Shown piece by piece: positions 33,030 through 41,282 of a DNA stretch of 64,000 bases. The DNA is from Desulfuromonadales bacterium (GTDB taxonomy: Bacteria > Desulfobacterota > Desulfuromonadia > Desulfuromonadales > BM103). Under the pieces are notes generated by a model. That model saw nothing but the letters and a program-made list of their open reading frames with translations, did no database searches and was not told the DNA's origin. The stretch is taken from positions 1-64,000 of the forward strand of contig JAQYVZ010000015.1 of NCBI GenBank assembly GCA_030145205.1. The letters run 5' to 3'. How positions within the stretch are numbered: the first letter of the stretch is position 1; every line of letters begins with the position of its first letter. The translations under genes were made by a program, and so were the position numbers.

Positions 33030-33734
33030 TCACATTGGCGACGGGAGGTCAATGACAAGTCGCGAACCCACCCGCACGCTTTCCGGCGTCACAAGCGTCC
33101 GGCAGGCAACAACCTCGACCCCGGCAGTGGCGACCTTGCGCAGCAGCCGCCCATACTCCGGATCGATGGTGTCTGCCGGCACAAACGACTGCGCCTCACC
33201 GCGCTGCACCAGAAAGAAAATCACCGCCCGCCAGCCCTGCTCGACCGCCGCCACCAGCTCCCGCAGATGCTTCTGGCCACGCAGCGTCACCGCGTCAGGG
33301 AAACAGGCCACCCCCGGCTGGCAGCATAAGGTCACATTTTTCACTTCGAGCAGCACCTTCTCATCGTCACGCGCCAGCATAAAATCGAGGCGGCTCTCAC
33401 CGAACGTGAATTCTGGCTTCACCTCATAACCGGCCAGACCCTCGATCCAGCCGTAACGCAGCCCTTCCTCGACCACGCGGTTGGCGCGGTGAGTGTTGAT
33501 GTCGACCCAGGAATCATTGACCCGGACCAGCTCCCAGCTGTATTTGAGTTTGCGCTTCGGGTTGTCATTGGCTGACAACAGCACCTCAGCTCCCGGCAGG
33601 GCACACTGTTGCATGCTGCCGGTGTTTGGTGTGTGGGCAGTGACCATCTGGCCATCGGCCAGTTCAACATCGGCCAGAAAGCGTTTGTAGCGGCGGAGCA
33701 GACGACCTGGGATGAGGGGAAATGGGAGTTTCAT
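33030..33734 (-). CDS. sfsA: SfsA family protein (sugar fermentation stimulation homologue)
   Basis: 234 residues with the full family pattern: PGRLLRRYKRFLADVEL, TAHTPNTGSM, KLKYSWELVRV, INTHRANRVVEEGL, SRLDFMLA, LLEVKNVTL, FPDAVTLRGQKHLREL and FFLVQRGEAQSFVPA. The D...EVKN core looks like a restriction-nuclease-type active site, and E. coli SfsA binds DNA, but its cellular job is not settled. A weak ribosome site precedes the ATG. It is divergent from the RNase J gene. Confidence 0.94.
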   Translation of the reverse strand: MKLPFPLIPGRLLRRYKRFLADVELADGQMVTAHTPNTGSMQQCALPGAEVLLSANDNPKRKLKYSWELVRVNDSWVDINTHRANRVVEEGLRYGWIEGLAGYEVKPEFTFGESRLDFMLARDDEKVLLEVKNVTLCCQPGVACFPDAVTLRGQKHLRELVAAVEQGWRAVIFFLVQRGEAQSFVPADTIDPEYGRLLRKVATAGVEVVACRTLVTPESVRVGSRLVIDLPSPM

Positions 33735-33828
33735 GTGGCATATCCAAACGGGCTGACAAACATAACAGAATGAACAGGTATTCTACTGGCCTCGCCGGCC
33801 ATAAACAAGTACATCTCTGTGCAAATCA

Positions 33829-33857
33829 TTGACACCCCGACGTCACTCACTTAGACT
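33829..33857 (+). promoter_or_regulatory. Sigma-70 promoter of the RNase J gene
   Basis: TTGACA (33829-33834), a 17-nt spacer, and TAGACT (33852-33857), one of the best promoter matches in the window. The predicted start near 33864 excludes the far upstream TTG as a start codon and supports translation from ATG 33907. Confidence 0.65.
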
Positions 33858-33906
33858 GTGCATCAATTTAATCCAACTGATCGATTTAGCAGGCTTTCCC
33901 GCATTG

Positions 33907-35598
33907 ATGACAACCACGACGTCCGATACATCCCAACACCCCGAAACAGTCCGGATTCTGCCGCTTGGCGGCCTGGGTGAAATCGGCCTGAATATGCTGA
34001 CCTTCGAGACGCAGGGACAGATGGTCATCGTCGACTGCGGACTGATGTTTCCGGAAGCCTACATGCTCGGTATCGACCTGGTGGTGCCCGACATTTCAGC
34101 ATTGCAGGAGCGTGATGTTCCCGTCACCGCCCTGCTGCTGACTCATGGTCACGAGGACCACATCGGTGCCATTCCGTTCCTGCTCGAAGCCCTCGGCAAC
34201 CCGCCGATTTACGGTTCGCCGCTGACCCTCGGCCTGCTGCGCGGCAAGCTCGAGGAGCACAAGCTGATCGGCATGGCTGACCTGCGGCCCGTGCAACCAC
34301 GCCAGAATATCGACCTGGGACCCTTCCAGGTCGAGTTCTTCCGGGCGGCCCATTCGATCGTCGACGGCTGCGGCCTGGCTCTGCGCACCCCGGCCGGGCT
34401 GATCGTGCATACCGGCGACTTCAAGCTCGACCCGACGCCGGTCGACAACCAACCGACCGACCTGGGACGACTGGCTCAATATGGTGAAGAAGGTGTGCTG
34501 CTGCTCCTGGCAGATTCAACCAATGTGGAGCAACCGGGACAAACCCTGTCGGAACGTACGGTCGGCGAGGCGTTTGACACCATTTTACCGGATTGCCAGG
34601 AGATGGTTTTTGTCGCCACATTCTCCTCTAACATCCATCGGATTCAGCAGGTGGTGGACGCGGCAGCCAAGGTCGACCGCAAAATCATGGTCAGCGGGCG
34701 GAGCATGGTCACCAACATCGCCATCGCCCGGCAGCTTGGCTACCTGAAGATTCCGGACGATATGCTGATCAGCCTGGGGCAGCTACGAGACCAGGACAGA
34801 AACCGCGTACTGGTACTGACCACCGGCAGCCAGGGTGAGCCGATGAGCGCGCTGTCACGTATCGCTTTGGATGACCACAAGCAATTACAGCTGGAACCGG
34901 GCGACACAGTGATTCTTTCGTCCAAATTCATCCCCGGCAACGAAAAAGCGATCTCCGACCTGATCAACCACCTCTACCGGCGCGGCGCCGAGGTTCATTA
35001 CGAAACGACCAGCGAGGTGCATGTCTCCGGACACGCCTGCCGCGACGAGCTGAAAACGGTTCACAACCTGGTTCGGCCGCGCTATTTTGTGCCGGTGCAC
35101 GGTGAATACCGGCACCTGGTCAAGCACCGCCAACTGGCGATGGAAATGGGCCTCTCCGCTGAAAACGCCCTGCTGCTCGAAAACGGCCACCCCCTGTTGC
35201 TGTCGCCAAACGGCCACACCCTGGAAAAGCGGGTCGAAACCGGCCGTGTCTTTGTTGACGGCAAGGGCGTTGGCGACGTCGGTGAAATGGAACTGCGCGA
35301 CCGCAGTCATCTGGCCAATCACGGTTTGGTCCTGGTGTTCCTGGCCATGAATCAGGACAGCGGTGAAATCGTTTCCGGACCAGAGATTGTCAGCCGCGGG
35401 TTCGTGCCGGAAGAAGAAAGTGCCGAGTTGCTCGAAGCGGCCCGGCAGTTGGTCTGCGAAATGCTGGCTGAGCGCAGTCGCGCGATGATTTCCGACTGGG
35501 AGGAGTTGCGCGTCGAGGTCCGTAAGACCCTGCGCCGTTTCTTCAACAAGAGCATGGCTCGCCGACCGCTGATCCTGCCGGTAATTATGGAACTTTAA
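33907..35598 (+). CDS. rnj: Ribonuclease J
   Basis: A metallo-beta-lactamase/beta-CASP ribonuclease with endo- and 5'-exonuclease activity. The 563-residue protein begins with about 15 polar residues, then VRILPLGGLGEIGLNM, a zinc site THGHEDHIGA (H80, H82, D84, H85), HTGDFKLDP, DSTNVEQPG, the beta-CASP part with SGRSM and TTGSQGEPMSAL, VHVSGHA, and PVHGEYRHL. The C-terminal region ends FNKSMARRPLILPVIMEL. In a Gram-negative it may work alongside RNase E. The start is fixed by the promoter upstream. Confidence 0.95.
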   Translation: MTTTTSDTSQHPETVRILPLGGLGEIGLNMLTFETQGQMVIVDCGLMFPEAYMLGIDLVVPDISALQERDVPVTALLLTHGHEDHIGAIPFLLEALGNPPIYGSPLTLGLLRGKLEEHKLIGMADLRPVQPRQNIDLGPFQVEFFRAAHSIVDGCGLALRTPAGLIVHTGDFKLDPTPVDNQPTDLGRLAQYGEEGVLLLLADSTNVEQPGQTLSERTVGEAFDTILPDCQEMVFVATFSSNIHRIQQVVDAAAKVDRKIMVSGRSMVTNIAIARQLGYLKIPDDMLISLGQLRDQDRNRVLVLTTGSQGEPMSALSRIALDDHKQLQLEPGDTVILSSKFIPGNEKAISDLINHLYRRGAEVHYETTSEVHVSGHACRDELKTVHNLVRPRYFVPVHGEYRHLVKHRQLAMEMGLSAENALLLENGHPLLLSPNGHTLEKRVETGRVFVDGKGVGDVGEMELRDRSHLANHGLVLVFLAMNQDSGEIVSGPEIVSRGFVPEEESAELLEAARQLVCEMLAERSRAMISDWEELRVEVRKTLRRFFNKSMARRPLILPVIMEL

Positions 35599-35646
35599 AA
35601 CATCCTGCCCATCTCCTTAAGGGAGAAGGACTGAAGATCGGTTACA

Positions 35647-36450
35647 ATGACTTTTCTCAACGCAATCCTGCTCGGCATCCTGCAAGGAGCCACCGAATTC
35701 CTGCCGGTCTCATCTTCCGGCCATCTGGCGCTGGCCCAGAATCTGCTGGACGACTTCGCCCAACCGGGGCTGGTATTCGACATCCTGCTGCATGTCGGCA
35801 CCATGGTGGCGGTGATCGGTTACTTCTGGCGCGACCTGATCGGCCTGCTCACTTCGCCCTGGCGACGGGACGATGTCGCTCCGGTTCAACGGCGTATGTT
35901 GTTGCTGATCATTCTCGGCTCGGTGCCCACGGCCATCATCGGCCTGACCTGTAAAGATTTTTTTGAAGGGCTGTTCGAGCAGCCGATGATCGTCTGCCTG
36001 ATGCTGCTGATCACCGGTGGCCTGCTGGTACTGGCGGAACGCTATCGCACCACCGACCGGACCGAAGCGGCCATGACCTGGAAAGATGCGCTCACAGTTG
36101 GCACGGTGCAGGGGCTGGCAATCATCCCGGGCATCTCCCGCTCCGGCTCGACTATTGCGGCCCTGCTGTTGCGCGGGGTCAATGGGGAAACCGCGGCACG
36201 CTTCTCCTTTCTGCTGGCCCTGCCCGCCATTTTCGGCGCGGCGCTGCTCTCCATCAAAGACATTCAGCAGATCGAGACGACGCTGATTCCAGTCTACCTG
36301 GCCGGCACAGGGGCAGCCCTGTTAACGGGGCTGCTCTGTATCCACCTGCTGATGGGCGTGATCCGCAAACGCCGCCTGCGCTGGTTTGCTTTTTACTGCT
36401 GGGGCGTCGGCCTGACGGGGCTGGTCTACTTCTCTTCATCCGCCCTTTGA
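35647..36450 (+). CDS. uppP: Undecaprenyl-diphosphatase UppP (BacA)
   Basis: Dephosphorylates undecaprenyl pyrophosphate to recycle the cell-wall lipid carrier, giving intrinsic bacitracin tolerance. The 267-residue protein has about eight membrane helices. The two active-site motifs are GILQGATEFLPVSSSGHL near residue 10 and IIPGISRSGSTIAALLLRG near 160. It follows the RNase J gene by 48 nt. No unusual feature. Confidence 0.96.
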   Translation: MTFLNAILLGILQGATEFLPVSSSGHLALAQNLLDDFAQPGLVFDILLHVGTMVAVIGYFWRDLIGLLTSPWRRDDVAPVQRRMLLLIILGSVPTAIIGLTCKDFFEGLFEQPMIVCLMLLITGGLLVLAERYRTTDRTEAAMTWKDALTVGTVQGLAIIPGISRSGSTIAALLLRGVNGETAARFSFLLALPAIFGAALLSIKDIQQIETTLIPVYLAGTGAALLTGLLCIHLLMGVIRKRRLRWFAFYCWGVGLTGLVYFSSSAL

Positions 36451-36556
36451 CCTCTAGCCGCTTTCGCGCTAACATGTCGGGAATATTATCGGCTTTACAG
36501 ATCATGCCCCGACGAACGGTGCAGCAAATGCTTGAATGACAGGGAGCTTGTAAACG

Positions 36557-38860
36557 TTGGCGACCAACAAACCGAACCGAACCCGCGAGAAGCCGAAAAA
36601 AACCTTCTTGCGCGAACATATCAAGAAGGAAATTGCCGGCCTGGTCTGGCTCGCGGCCGGGCTGTTTCTCCTGCTCAGTCTGATCTCTTTCAACAACAAC
36701 GATCCCTCGTTTAACAACAACCTCAACCCGGATCACATTTTCAACTTCTGCGGCCGGGTCGGCGCCTATGTTTCCGACCTGTTCTACCAGGTCATCGGCC
36801 TGCCGGCGCTGTTGATCCCCCTGGCCTGCCTGACCTTTGCCTGGCGACTGCTCAAGTTCCGGGACATCCACCCCCGATTCTACAAAATGGCCGCCTTCGT
36901 GGTCTTGCTGGTCTCGCTGGCCGGCCTGATTTCACTCCGGATCGAAAAGGTCTTGTTCGTTGGCCAAGGCATCAATCAAGCGGGCGGCCTGATCGGCTAC
37001 TTTATCGCCAGCACCTTGAAAGGCTGGTTTAACCTGACCGGCGCTGCGATATTCCTACTGGTTTTCCTGGCAGTTTCCGCCATGCTGGTGGCCCGTTTTT
37101 CCGTGGTTCTCTTCCTGGAAGGTCTGCTCGCCCGGATGGCTGACACCCTGGAGCGTCGCCGCGAAGCCCGCCTGGCGCGCAAGGAACAGAAACCGGCAAA
37201 AAAACCGAAGGAACGCGTACCGGTCATCCGGACCCCCAAACCGGTCGCTTCTCCGGCACCTGACAAAAAGAAACAGAAGGCATCGGCCAAATCGGCAGCG
37301 GTTCAGGAAACCTTTTCTTTCCTGGAACCTTCCGGCACCTATCACCAGCCACCGCTCTCCCTCCTCGACCATGAAGGTGTGCAGGCCGTGCCCATCGACA
37401 AAGAAGCGCTGACCATGAACGCGCGGCTGCTCGAGAAAAAGCTGCTCGACTTCAACGTCGAAGGGGAAGTTTCCGAGGTTAAACCGGGACCAGTAGTCAC
37501 CATGTATGAATTCGCACCGGCACCCGGGGTCAAGGTCAACAAGATCTCCGGGCTGGCAGACGATCTGAGCATGGCCCTCAAAGCTTTGTCGATCCGCATC
37601 GTCGCGCCGATCCCCGGCCGCGGCGTAGTCGGTATCGAAATTCCCAACCGCGACCGGGAGATGGTCTTCCTCAAGGAGATCATGGATTGTGAAGAGTACC
37701 GCAAGGCCGGCGGCAAGCTGCCGCTCGCCCTTGGCAAGGACATCTTCGGGCACCCGATCGTCACCGACCTGGCCAAAATGCCCCACCTGCTGGTGGCCGG
37801 CGCCACCGGCACCGGCAAGTCGGTCTCGATCAACGCGATGATTCTCTCACTACTCTACCGCTCCGACCCGCGGGACGTGCGCATGATCCTGATCGACCCG
37901 AAGATGCTCGAACTCTCGATGTACGAAGGCATCCCGCACCTGCTGCTACCGGTGGTCACCAACCCGAAGAAGGCAGCACTAGCCCTGAACTGGGCAGTCC
38001 GGGAGATGGAACGCCGCTACAAGCTGATGTCCGACAAGGGCGTCCGCAACATTGAGGGTTACAACCGTAAGCTGGCCAAGGAAGAGAAGGAGAAAACCGC
38101 GGCCCGCAAACATGTGGTGGAGGATCCGGTCGAAGGCGGCTTGATGGAAGACGAGCTGCCGGAAGTCGAGCTGATTGATGGCGAAGAGCTGGAGCATGGC
38201 CACCTGCCCTACGTGGTCGTCATCGTCGACGAGCTGGCTGACTTGATGATGGTCGCCGGCCGCGAAGTTGAAGAAGCGATCGCCCGCCTGGCCCAGATGG
38301 CGCGCGCTGCCGGCATCCACCTGATCCTGGCCACCCAGCGGCCGAGCGTGGACGTGATTACCGGCCTGATCAAGGCCAATTTCCCGGCCCGGGTCTCCTT
38401 CAAGGTCTTTTCCCGCACCGACTCGCGGACCATTCTCGACTCAATGGGGGCCGAAACCCTGCTCGGCAACGGCGACATGCTCTTCCTGCCGCCCGGCACA
38501 GGTGCCCTGCAACGTGTTCATGGCGCGTTCGTCTCCGACATCGAAGTTCAGCGCGTGGTCAAGTTCCTCAAGAAACAGGGCGACCCCGACTACGATAAAT
38601 CGATCCTGGAAACACCGCCCACGACCGACGCCGGCGGCAGCGGTGATGACGACTACGACGAAAAATGGGACGAAGCGATCGCCCTGGTCGCGAACAAGGG
38701 CCAGGCGTCAATCTCCATGCTGCAGCGTCATCTCCGGCTCGGTTACAACCGGGCAGCCCGCATAATCGAACGCATGGAGCAGGAAAACATCGTCGGCCCC
38801 TCCGACGGCACCAGCCGCCCCCGGGAAGTCTTCATCAACAAGATCGACGACGAGCAGTAA
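36557..38860 (+). CDS. ftsK: DNA translocase FtsK
   Basis: Septal DNA pump coordinating chromosome dimer resolution with division. The 767 residues have four N-terminal membrane helices (within about 25-200), a shortened Lys/Pro-rich linker (about 215-265), the RecA-like motor with GATGTGKSVSINAMI near 415 and VVVIVDELADLMMV near 555, and a winged-helix gamma domain at the end (ISMLQRHLRLGYNRAARIIERMEQENIVGP) that reads KOPS sites. The only plausible start is TTG 36557, with AGGGAG 10 nt upstream. A 106-nt gap separates it from uppP. Confidence 0.95.
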   Translation: MATNKPNRTREKPKKTFLREHIKKEIAGLVWLAAGLFLLLSLISFNNNDPSFNNNLNPDHIFNFCGRVGAYVSDLFYQVIGLPALLIPLACLTFAWRLLKFRDIHPRFYKMAAFVVLLVSLAGLISLRIEKVLFVGQGINQAGGLIGYFIASTLKGWFNLTGAAIFLLVFLAVSAMLVARFSVVLFLEGLLARMADTLERRREARLARKEQKPAKKPKERVPVIRTPKPVASPAPDKKKQKASAKSAAVQETFSFLEPSGTYHQPPLSLLDHEGVQAVPIDKEALTMNARLLEKKLLDFNVEGEVSEVKPGPVVTMYEFAPAPGVKVNKISGLADDLSMALKALSIRIVAPIPGRGVVGIEIPNRDREMVFLKEIMDCEEYRKAGGKLPLALGKDIFGHPIVTDLAKMPHLLVAGATGTGKSVSINAMILSLLYRSDPRDVRMILIDPKMLELSMYEGIPHLLLPVVTNPKKAALALNWAVREMERRYKLMSDKGVRNIEGYNRKLAKEEKEKTAARKHVVEDPVEGGLMEDELPEVELIDGEELEHGHLPYVVVIVDELADLMMVAGREVEEAIARLAQMARAAGIHLILATQRPSVDVITGLIKANFPARVSFKVFSRTDSRTILDSMGAETLLGNGDMLFLPPGTGALQRVHGAFVSDIEVQRVVKFLKKQGDPDYDKSILETPPTTDAGGSGDDDYDEKWDEAIALVANKGQASISMLQRHLRLGYNRAARIIERMEQENIVGPSDGTSRPREVFINKIDDEQ

Positions 38861-38878
38861 GCAAAACACGGAGCCCTT

Positions 38879-39637
38879 ATGAATTCCCGGGACCTGAAAG
38901 CCCTGTTGCAGGAGATCCAGTCGGGTGCCTTGTCCCTTGACGAGGGCGTGGAGCGTCTGCGGCATCTCCCCTTCGAAGATGTCGGCATTGCCCTGATCGA
39001 CCATCACCGCGCCCTGCGGCAGGGAATCCCGGAAGTCATCCTCGGCGAGGCTAAAACCGCAGCCCAGATCGCTACCATTGTCGAACGTATGCAGGTGCAT
39101 GGCGACAACATCCTGGTGACCCGCCTCGATGAAGAGAAGGCCGAAACCCTCACCAGTCAGTATCCCACGGGCACCTACGATCCGGTGGCACGTACCTTCA
39201 GCCTCGTACAGACCTCCATCGAAGATCTCGGCCGTGGCAGCGTGCTGGTGATCTGTGCCGGCACTTCGGACCTACCGGTGGCCAGGGAAGCTGCCAACAC
39301 CGCCCGCATGTTCAACAACCGGGTTGATGAGCTGGTTGACGTCGGCGTCGCCGGCATCCACCGCCTGCTGGCCCATACCGAGCTGCTGCGCGAGGCCGCC
39401 GTCATCATCGTGGTCGCCGGTATGGAGGGCGCTCTGCCGTCGGTTGTCGGCGGACTGGTCGATGTTCCGGTCATCGCGGTGCCAACCTCGGTCGGCTACG
39501 GAGCCTCGTTTGGCGGCGTTGCGGCGCTGCTCGGCATGCTCAACTCCTGCGCCGGCGGCATCACCGTTGTCAACATCGACAACGGCTTCGGCGCCGCCTT
39601 TGCGGCCACCCGCATCAACAGGGACAAGAGCTTATGA
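38879..39637 (+). CDS. larB: Pyridinium-3,5-biscarboxylic acid mononucleotide synthase LarB
   Basis: Carboxylates and hydrolyses nicotinic acid adenine dinucleotide in the first step of nickel-pincer nucleotide synthesis. The 252-residue protein is PurE-related: VICAGTSDLPVAREAANTA, DVGVAGIHRLL, VVAGMEGALPSVVGGLVDVPVIAVPTSVGYG and ALLGMLNSCAGGITVVNIDNGFGAAFAA match LarB. The N-terminal about 100 residues (LDEGVERLRHLPFEDVGIALIDHHRALRQGIPEVILG) are also typical. It overlaps larC by 4 nt. larE and larA are not in the window. Confidence 0.94.
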   Translation: MNSRDLKALLQEIQSGALSLDEGVERLRHLPFEDVGIALIDHHRALRQGIPEVILGEAKTAAQIATIVERMQVHGDNILVTRLDEEKAETLTSQYPTGTYDPVARTFSLVQTSIEDLGRGSVLVICAGTSDLPVAREAANTARMFNNRVDELVDVGVAGIHRLLAHTELLREAAVIIVVAGMEGALPSVVGGLVDVPVIAVPTSVGYGASFGGVAALLGMLNSCAGGITVVNIDNGFGAAFAATRINRDKSL

Positions 39638-40818
39638 ACGTCCTCTACCTCGACACTTTTTCCGGCATCTCCGGCGACATGATGCTCGGCCTGCTGGTCG
39701 ATCTGGGAATCTCCCTGGACGACATTCGCGAAGACCTGGCGACCTTGCCGGTCAGAGGCTACCGTCTTGAGACGCGCCAAGAGCAGAGGCACGGCATCGG
39801 TGGCACGCGGGTTGAGGTGCATTGTGAAGGGAAACAGCCGGCCCGCACCTGGTCCGAGATTGACCAGATGCTGACGGACAGCAGCCTGCCGGGTGCGGCC
39901 CGTGAGCTGGCCCGGAAAATTTTCCGCATCCTTGGCGAGGCCGAGGCGCATGTCCATCAGACCAGCATCGACAAAGTCCACTTCCATGAGGTCGGCGCGA
40001 TCGACGCGATTGTCGACATCGTCGGCAGCGCCGCTGGCTTGACCCGACTGAATCCGGACCGGGTTCTCTGCGCCCCTCTGCCGTTGTCGAGCGGCCTGAT
40101 CGGCGCGGCTCACGGTATCATTCCGTTGCCGGCACCAGCCACACTTGAGATCCTGCGCGGTTGTCCGGTGCGGGCGGCCGGCAGCAGCCGGGAGCTGGTG
40201 ACCCCGACCGGCGCCGCCATTGCCAGCGCCATCGCCGGCTTCGGCCACCTGCCTGCCATGGTTCCGGACCGGATCGGATATGGGGTCGGCGGCTGGCAGC
40301 TTGACGACCGCCCCAACCTGCTGCGCGGCCTGTTCGGCAAGAGCGGCACTAGCGACGGCCTGGCTGAAGATGCCGCTGTCGTGCTCGAAACGCATATCGA
40401 CGACATGTCGCCGGAGCTGCTTGGCCACCTACTGGAGCAGCTGCTCAAGCAAGGCGCCTGGGACGCCGGCTTCACGCCGCTGCAGATGAAGAAAAACCGG
40501 CCCGGCACCCGGGTCACGGTCATCGCTCCGCCTGAGCTGAAAGAACGCCTCGCCCGGCTGCTGCTGCATGAGAGCAGCTCCATTGGCGTACGCTGCTATG
40601 ACACGGTACGTTACAAACTGCACCGAGAGGTTCACACCATTCCGACCTCGCTCGGCAAGGCCGAGGTCAAGCTGGTCTACGACGGCAAAACCCTGCTGCG
40701 CGCCACCCCGGAGCATGCCAGTTGCCTAGCCCTGGCCGAGGCAACTGGCCGCAGCCTGATCGACATTTACCGCATCGTCACCGACACGGCCAATCGCCAG
40801 TTCGGGCTGGAGGAATAA
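39634..40818 (+). CDS. larC: Nickel insertion protein LarC (pyridinium dithiol nickel insertase)
   Basis: CTP-dependent insertion of nickel into the pincer cofactor. The 394 residues start MNVLYLDTFSGISGDMMLGLLVDLG. Further motifs are VHFHEVGAIDAIVDIVGSA (metal-binding histidines), GIIPLPAPATLEIL, ELVTPTGAAI, HIDDMSPELLGHL and MKKNRPGTRVTV. In lactobacilli LarC needs a programmed frameshift between two frames; here it is one uninterrupted frame. ATGA overlap with larB shows coupling. The cofactor's best-known user is lactate racemase, but LarA homologues of other function exist, so the recipient enzyme is unknown. Confidence 0.94.
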   Translation: MNVLYLDTFSGISGDMMLGLLVDLGISLDDIREDLATLPVRGYRLETRQEQRHGIGGTRVEVHCEGKQPARTWSEIDQMLTDSSLPGAARELARKIFRILGEAEAHVHQTSIDKVHFHEVGAIDAIVDIVGSAAGLTRLNPDRVLCAPLPLSSGLIGAAHGIIPLPAPATLEILRGCPVRAAGSSRELVTPTGAAIASAIAGFGHLPAMVPDRIGYGVGGWQLDDRPNLLRGLFGKSGTSDGLAEDAAVVLETHIDDMSPELLGHLLEQLLKQGAWDAGFTPLQMKKNRPGTRVTVIAPPELKERLARLLLHESSSIGVRCYDTVRYKLHREVHTIPTSLGKAEVKLVYDGKTLLRATPEHASCLALAEATGRSLIDIYRIVTDTANRQFGLEE

Positions 40819-40820
40819 GC

Positions 40821-41279
40821 GTGCGTTTTTTGATCCTGCTGCTTGCCAGCAACGCTGGCCTTGGCTACTCGCCGATCGTTTCCGGTACAGTGGGCACCCT
40901 GGCCGGCATCCCGGCTTTTTACCTGATGGCGCCGCTGTCACCCGTCGTCTATACCCTGGTCTGGCTGGTTCTGTTCGGAATTGCCATCTGGTCGGCTGGA
41001 GGAGCGGGCCGGATTTACGGCGTGGCCGACGATGGCCGCATCGTCATCGATGAACTGGCCGGCTATCTGGTCACCGTGGCGTTCCTGCCCTTCACCCTCT
41101 ACACGGTCCTGCTCGGTTTTTTCTGGTTCCGGGTTTTCGATATCCTCAAACCACCTCCGGTCTGCACCGTCGACAAAAAGATGAAGAACGGCTTCGGCGT
41201 CGTCTTCGACGATGTGCTGGCCGGCGTCTATGCGGCGCTGGCCCTGCGCCTGACACTTTATTTTTTCAATCTGGGGTAG
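40821..41279 (+). CDS. pgpA: Phosphatidylglycerophosphatase A
   Basis: Makes phosphatidylglycerol from its phosphate. 152 residues starting at GTG 40821, with GGAGG 7 nt upstream and directly after the larC stop; about 33 codons of open frame further up overlap larC and are rejected. Motifs: LGYSPIVSGTVGTLAG near residue 15, VIDELAGYLV with the metal-binding aspartate and glutamate, FFWFRVFDILKPPPV and GVVFDDVLAGVYA. Several membrane helices. cinA follows after 3 nt, so larB-larC-pgpA-cinA-thpR probably form one transcript. Confidence 0.94.
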   Translation: MRFLILLLASNAGLGYSPIVSGTVGTLAGIPAFYLMAPLSPVVYTLVWLVLFGIAIWSAGGAGRIYGVADDGRIVIDELAGYLVTVAFLPFTLYTVLLGFFWFRVFDILKPPPVCTVDKKMKNGFGVVFDDVLAGVYAALALRLTLYFFNLG

Positions 41280-41282
41280 ACC

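Noticed and set aside
35605-35630. Possible fifth copy of the CTCTCCC repeat family (ATCTCCTTAAGGGAGAAGG)
   Set aside because: Only a 5- to 6-bp stem with a different loop and no second unit; it lies where the uppP leader is and may be chance.
39496-40428. 310-residue minus-strand frame opposite larB-larC
   Set aside because: Antisense shadow; LarB and LarC are clear on the other strand.
40722-40820. Longer pgpA starting at 40722
   Set aside because: The extra 33 codons lie within larC, have His/Arg-rich shadow composition, and a GTG with GGAGG 7 nt upstream exists at 40821.
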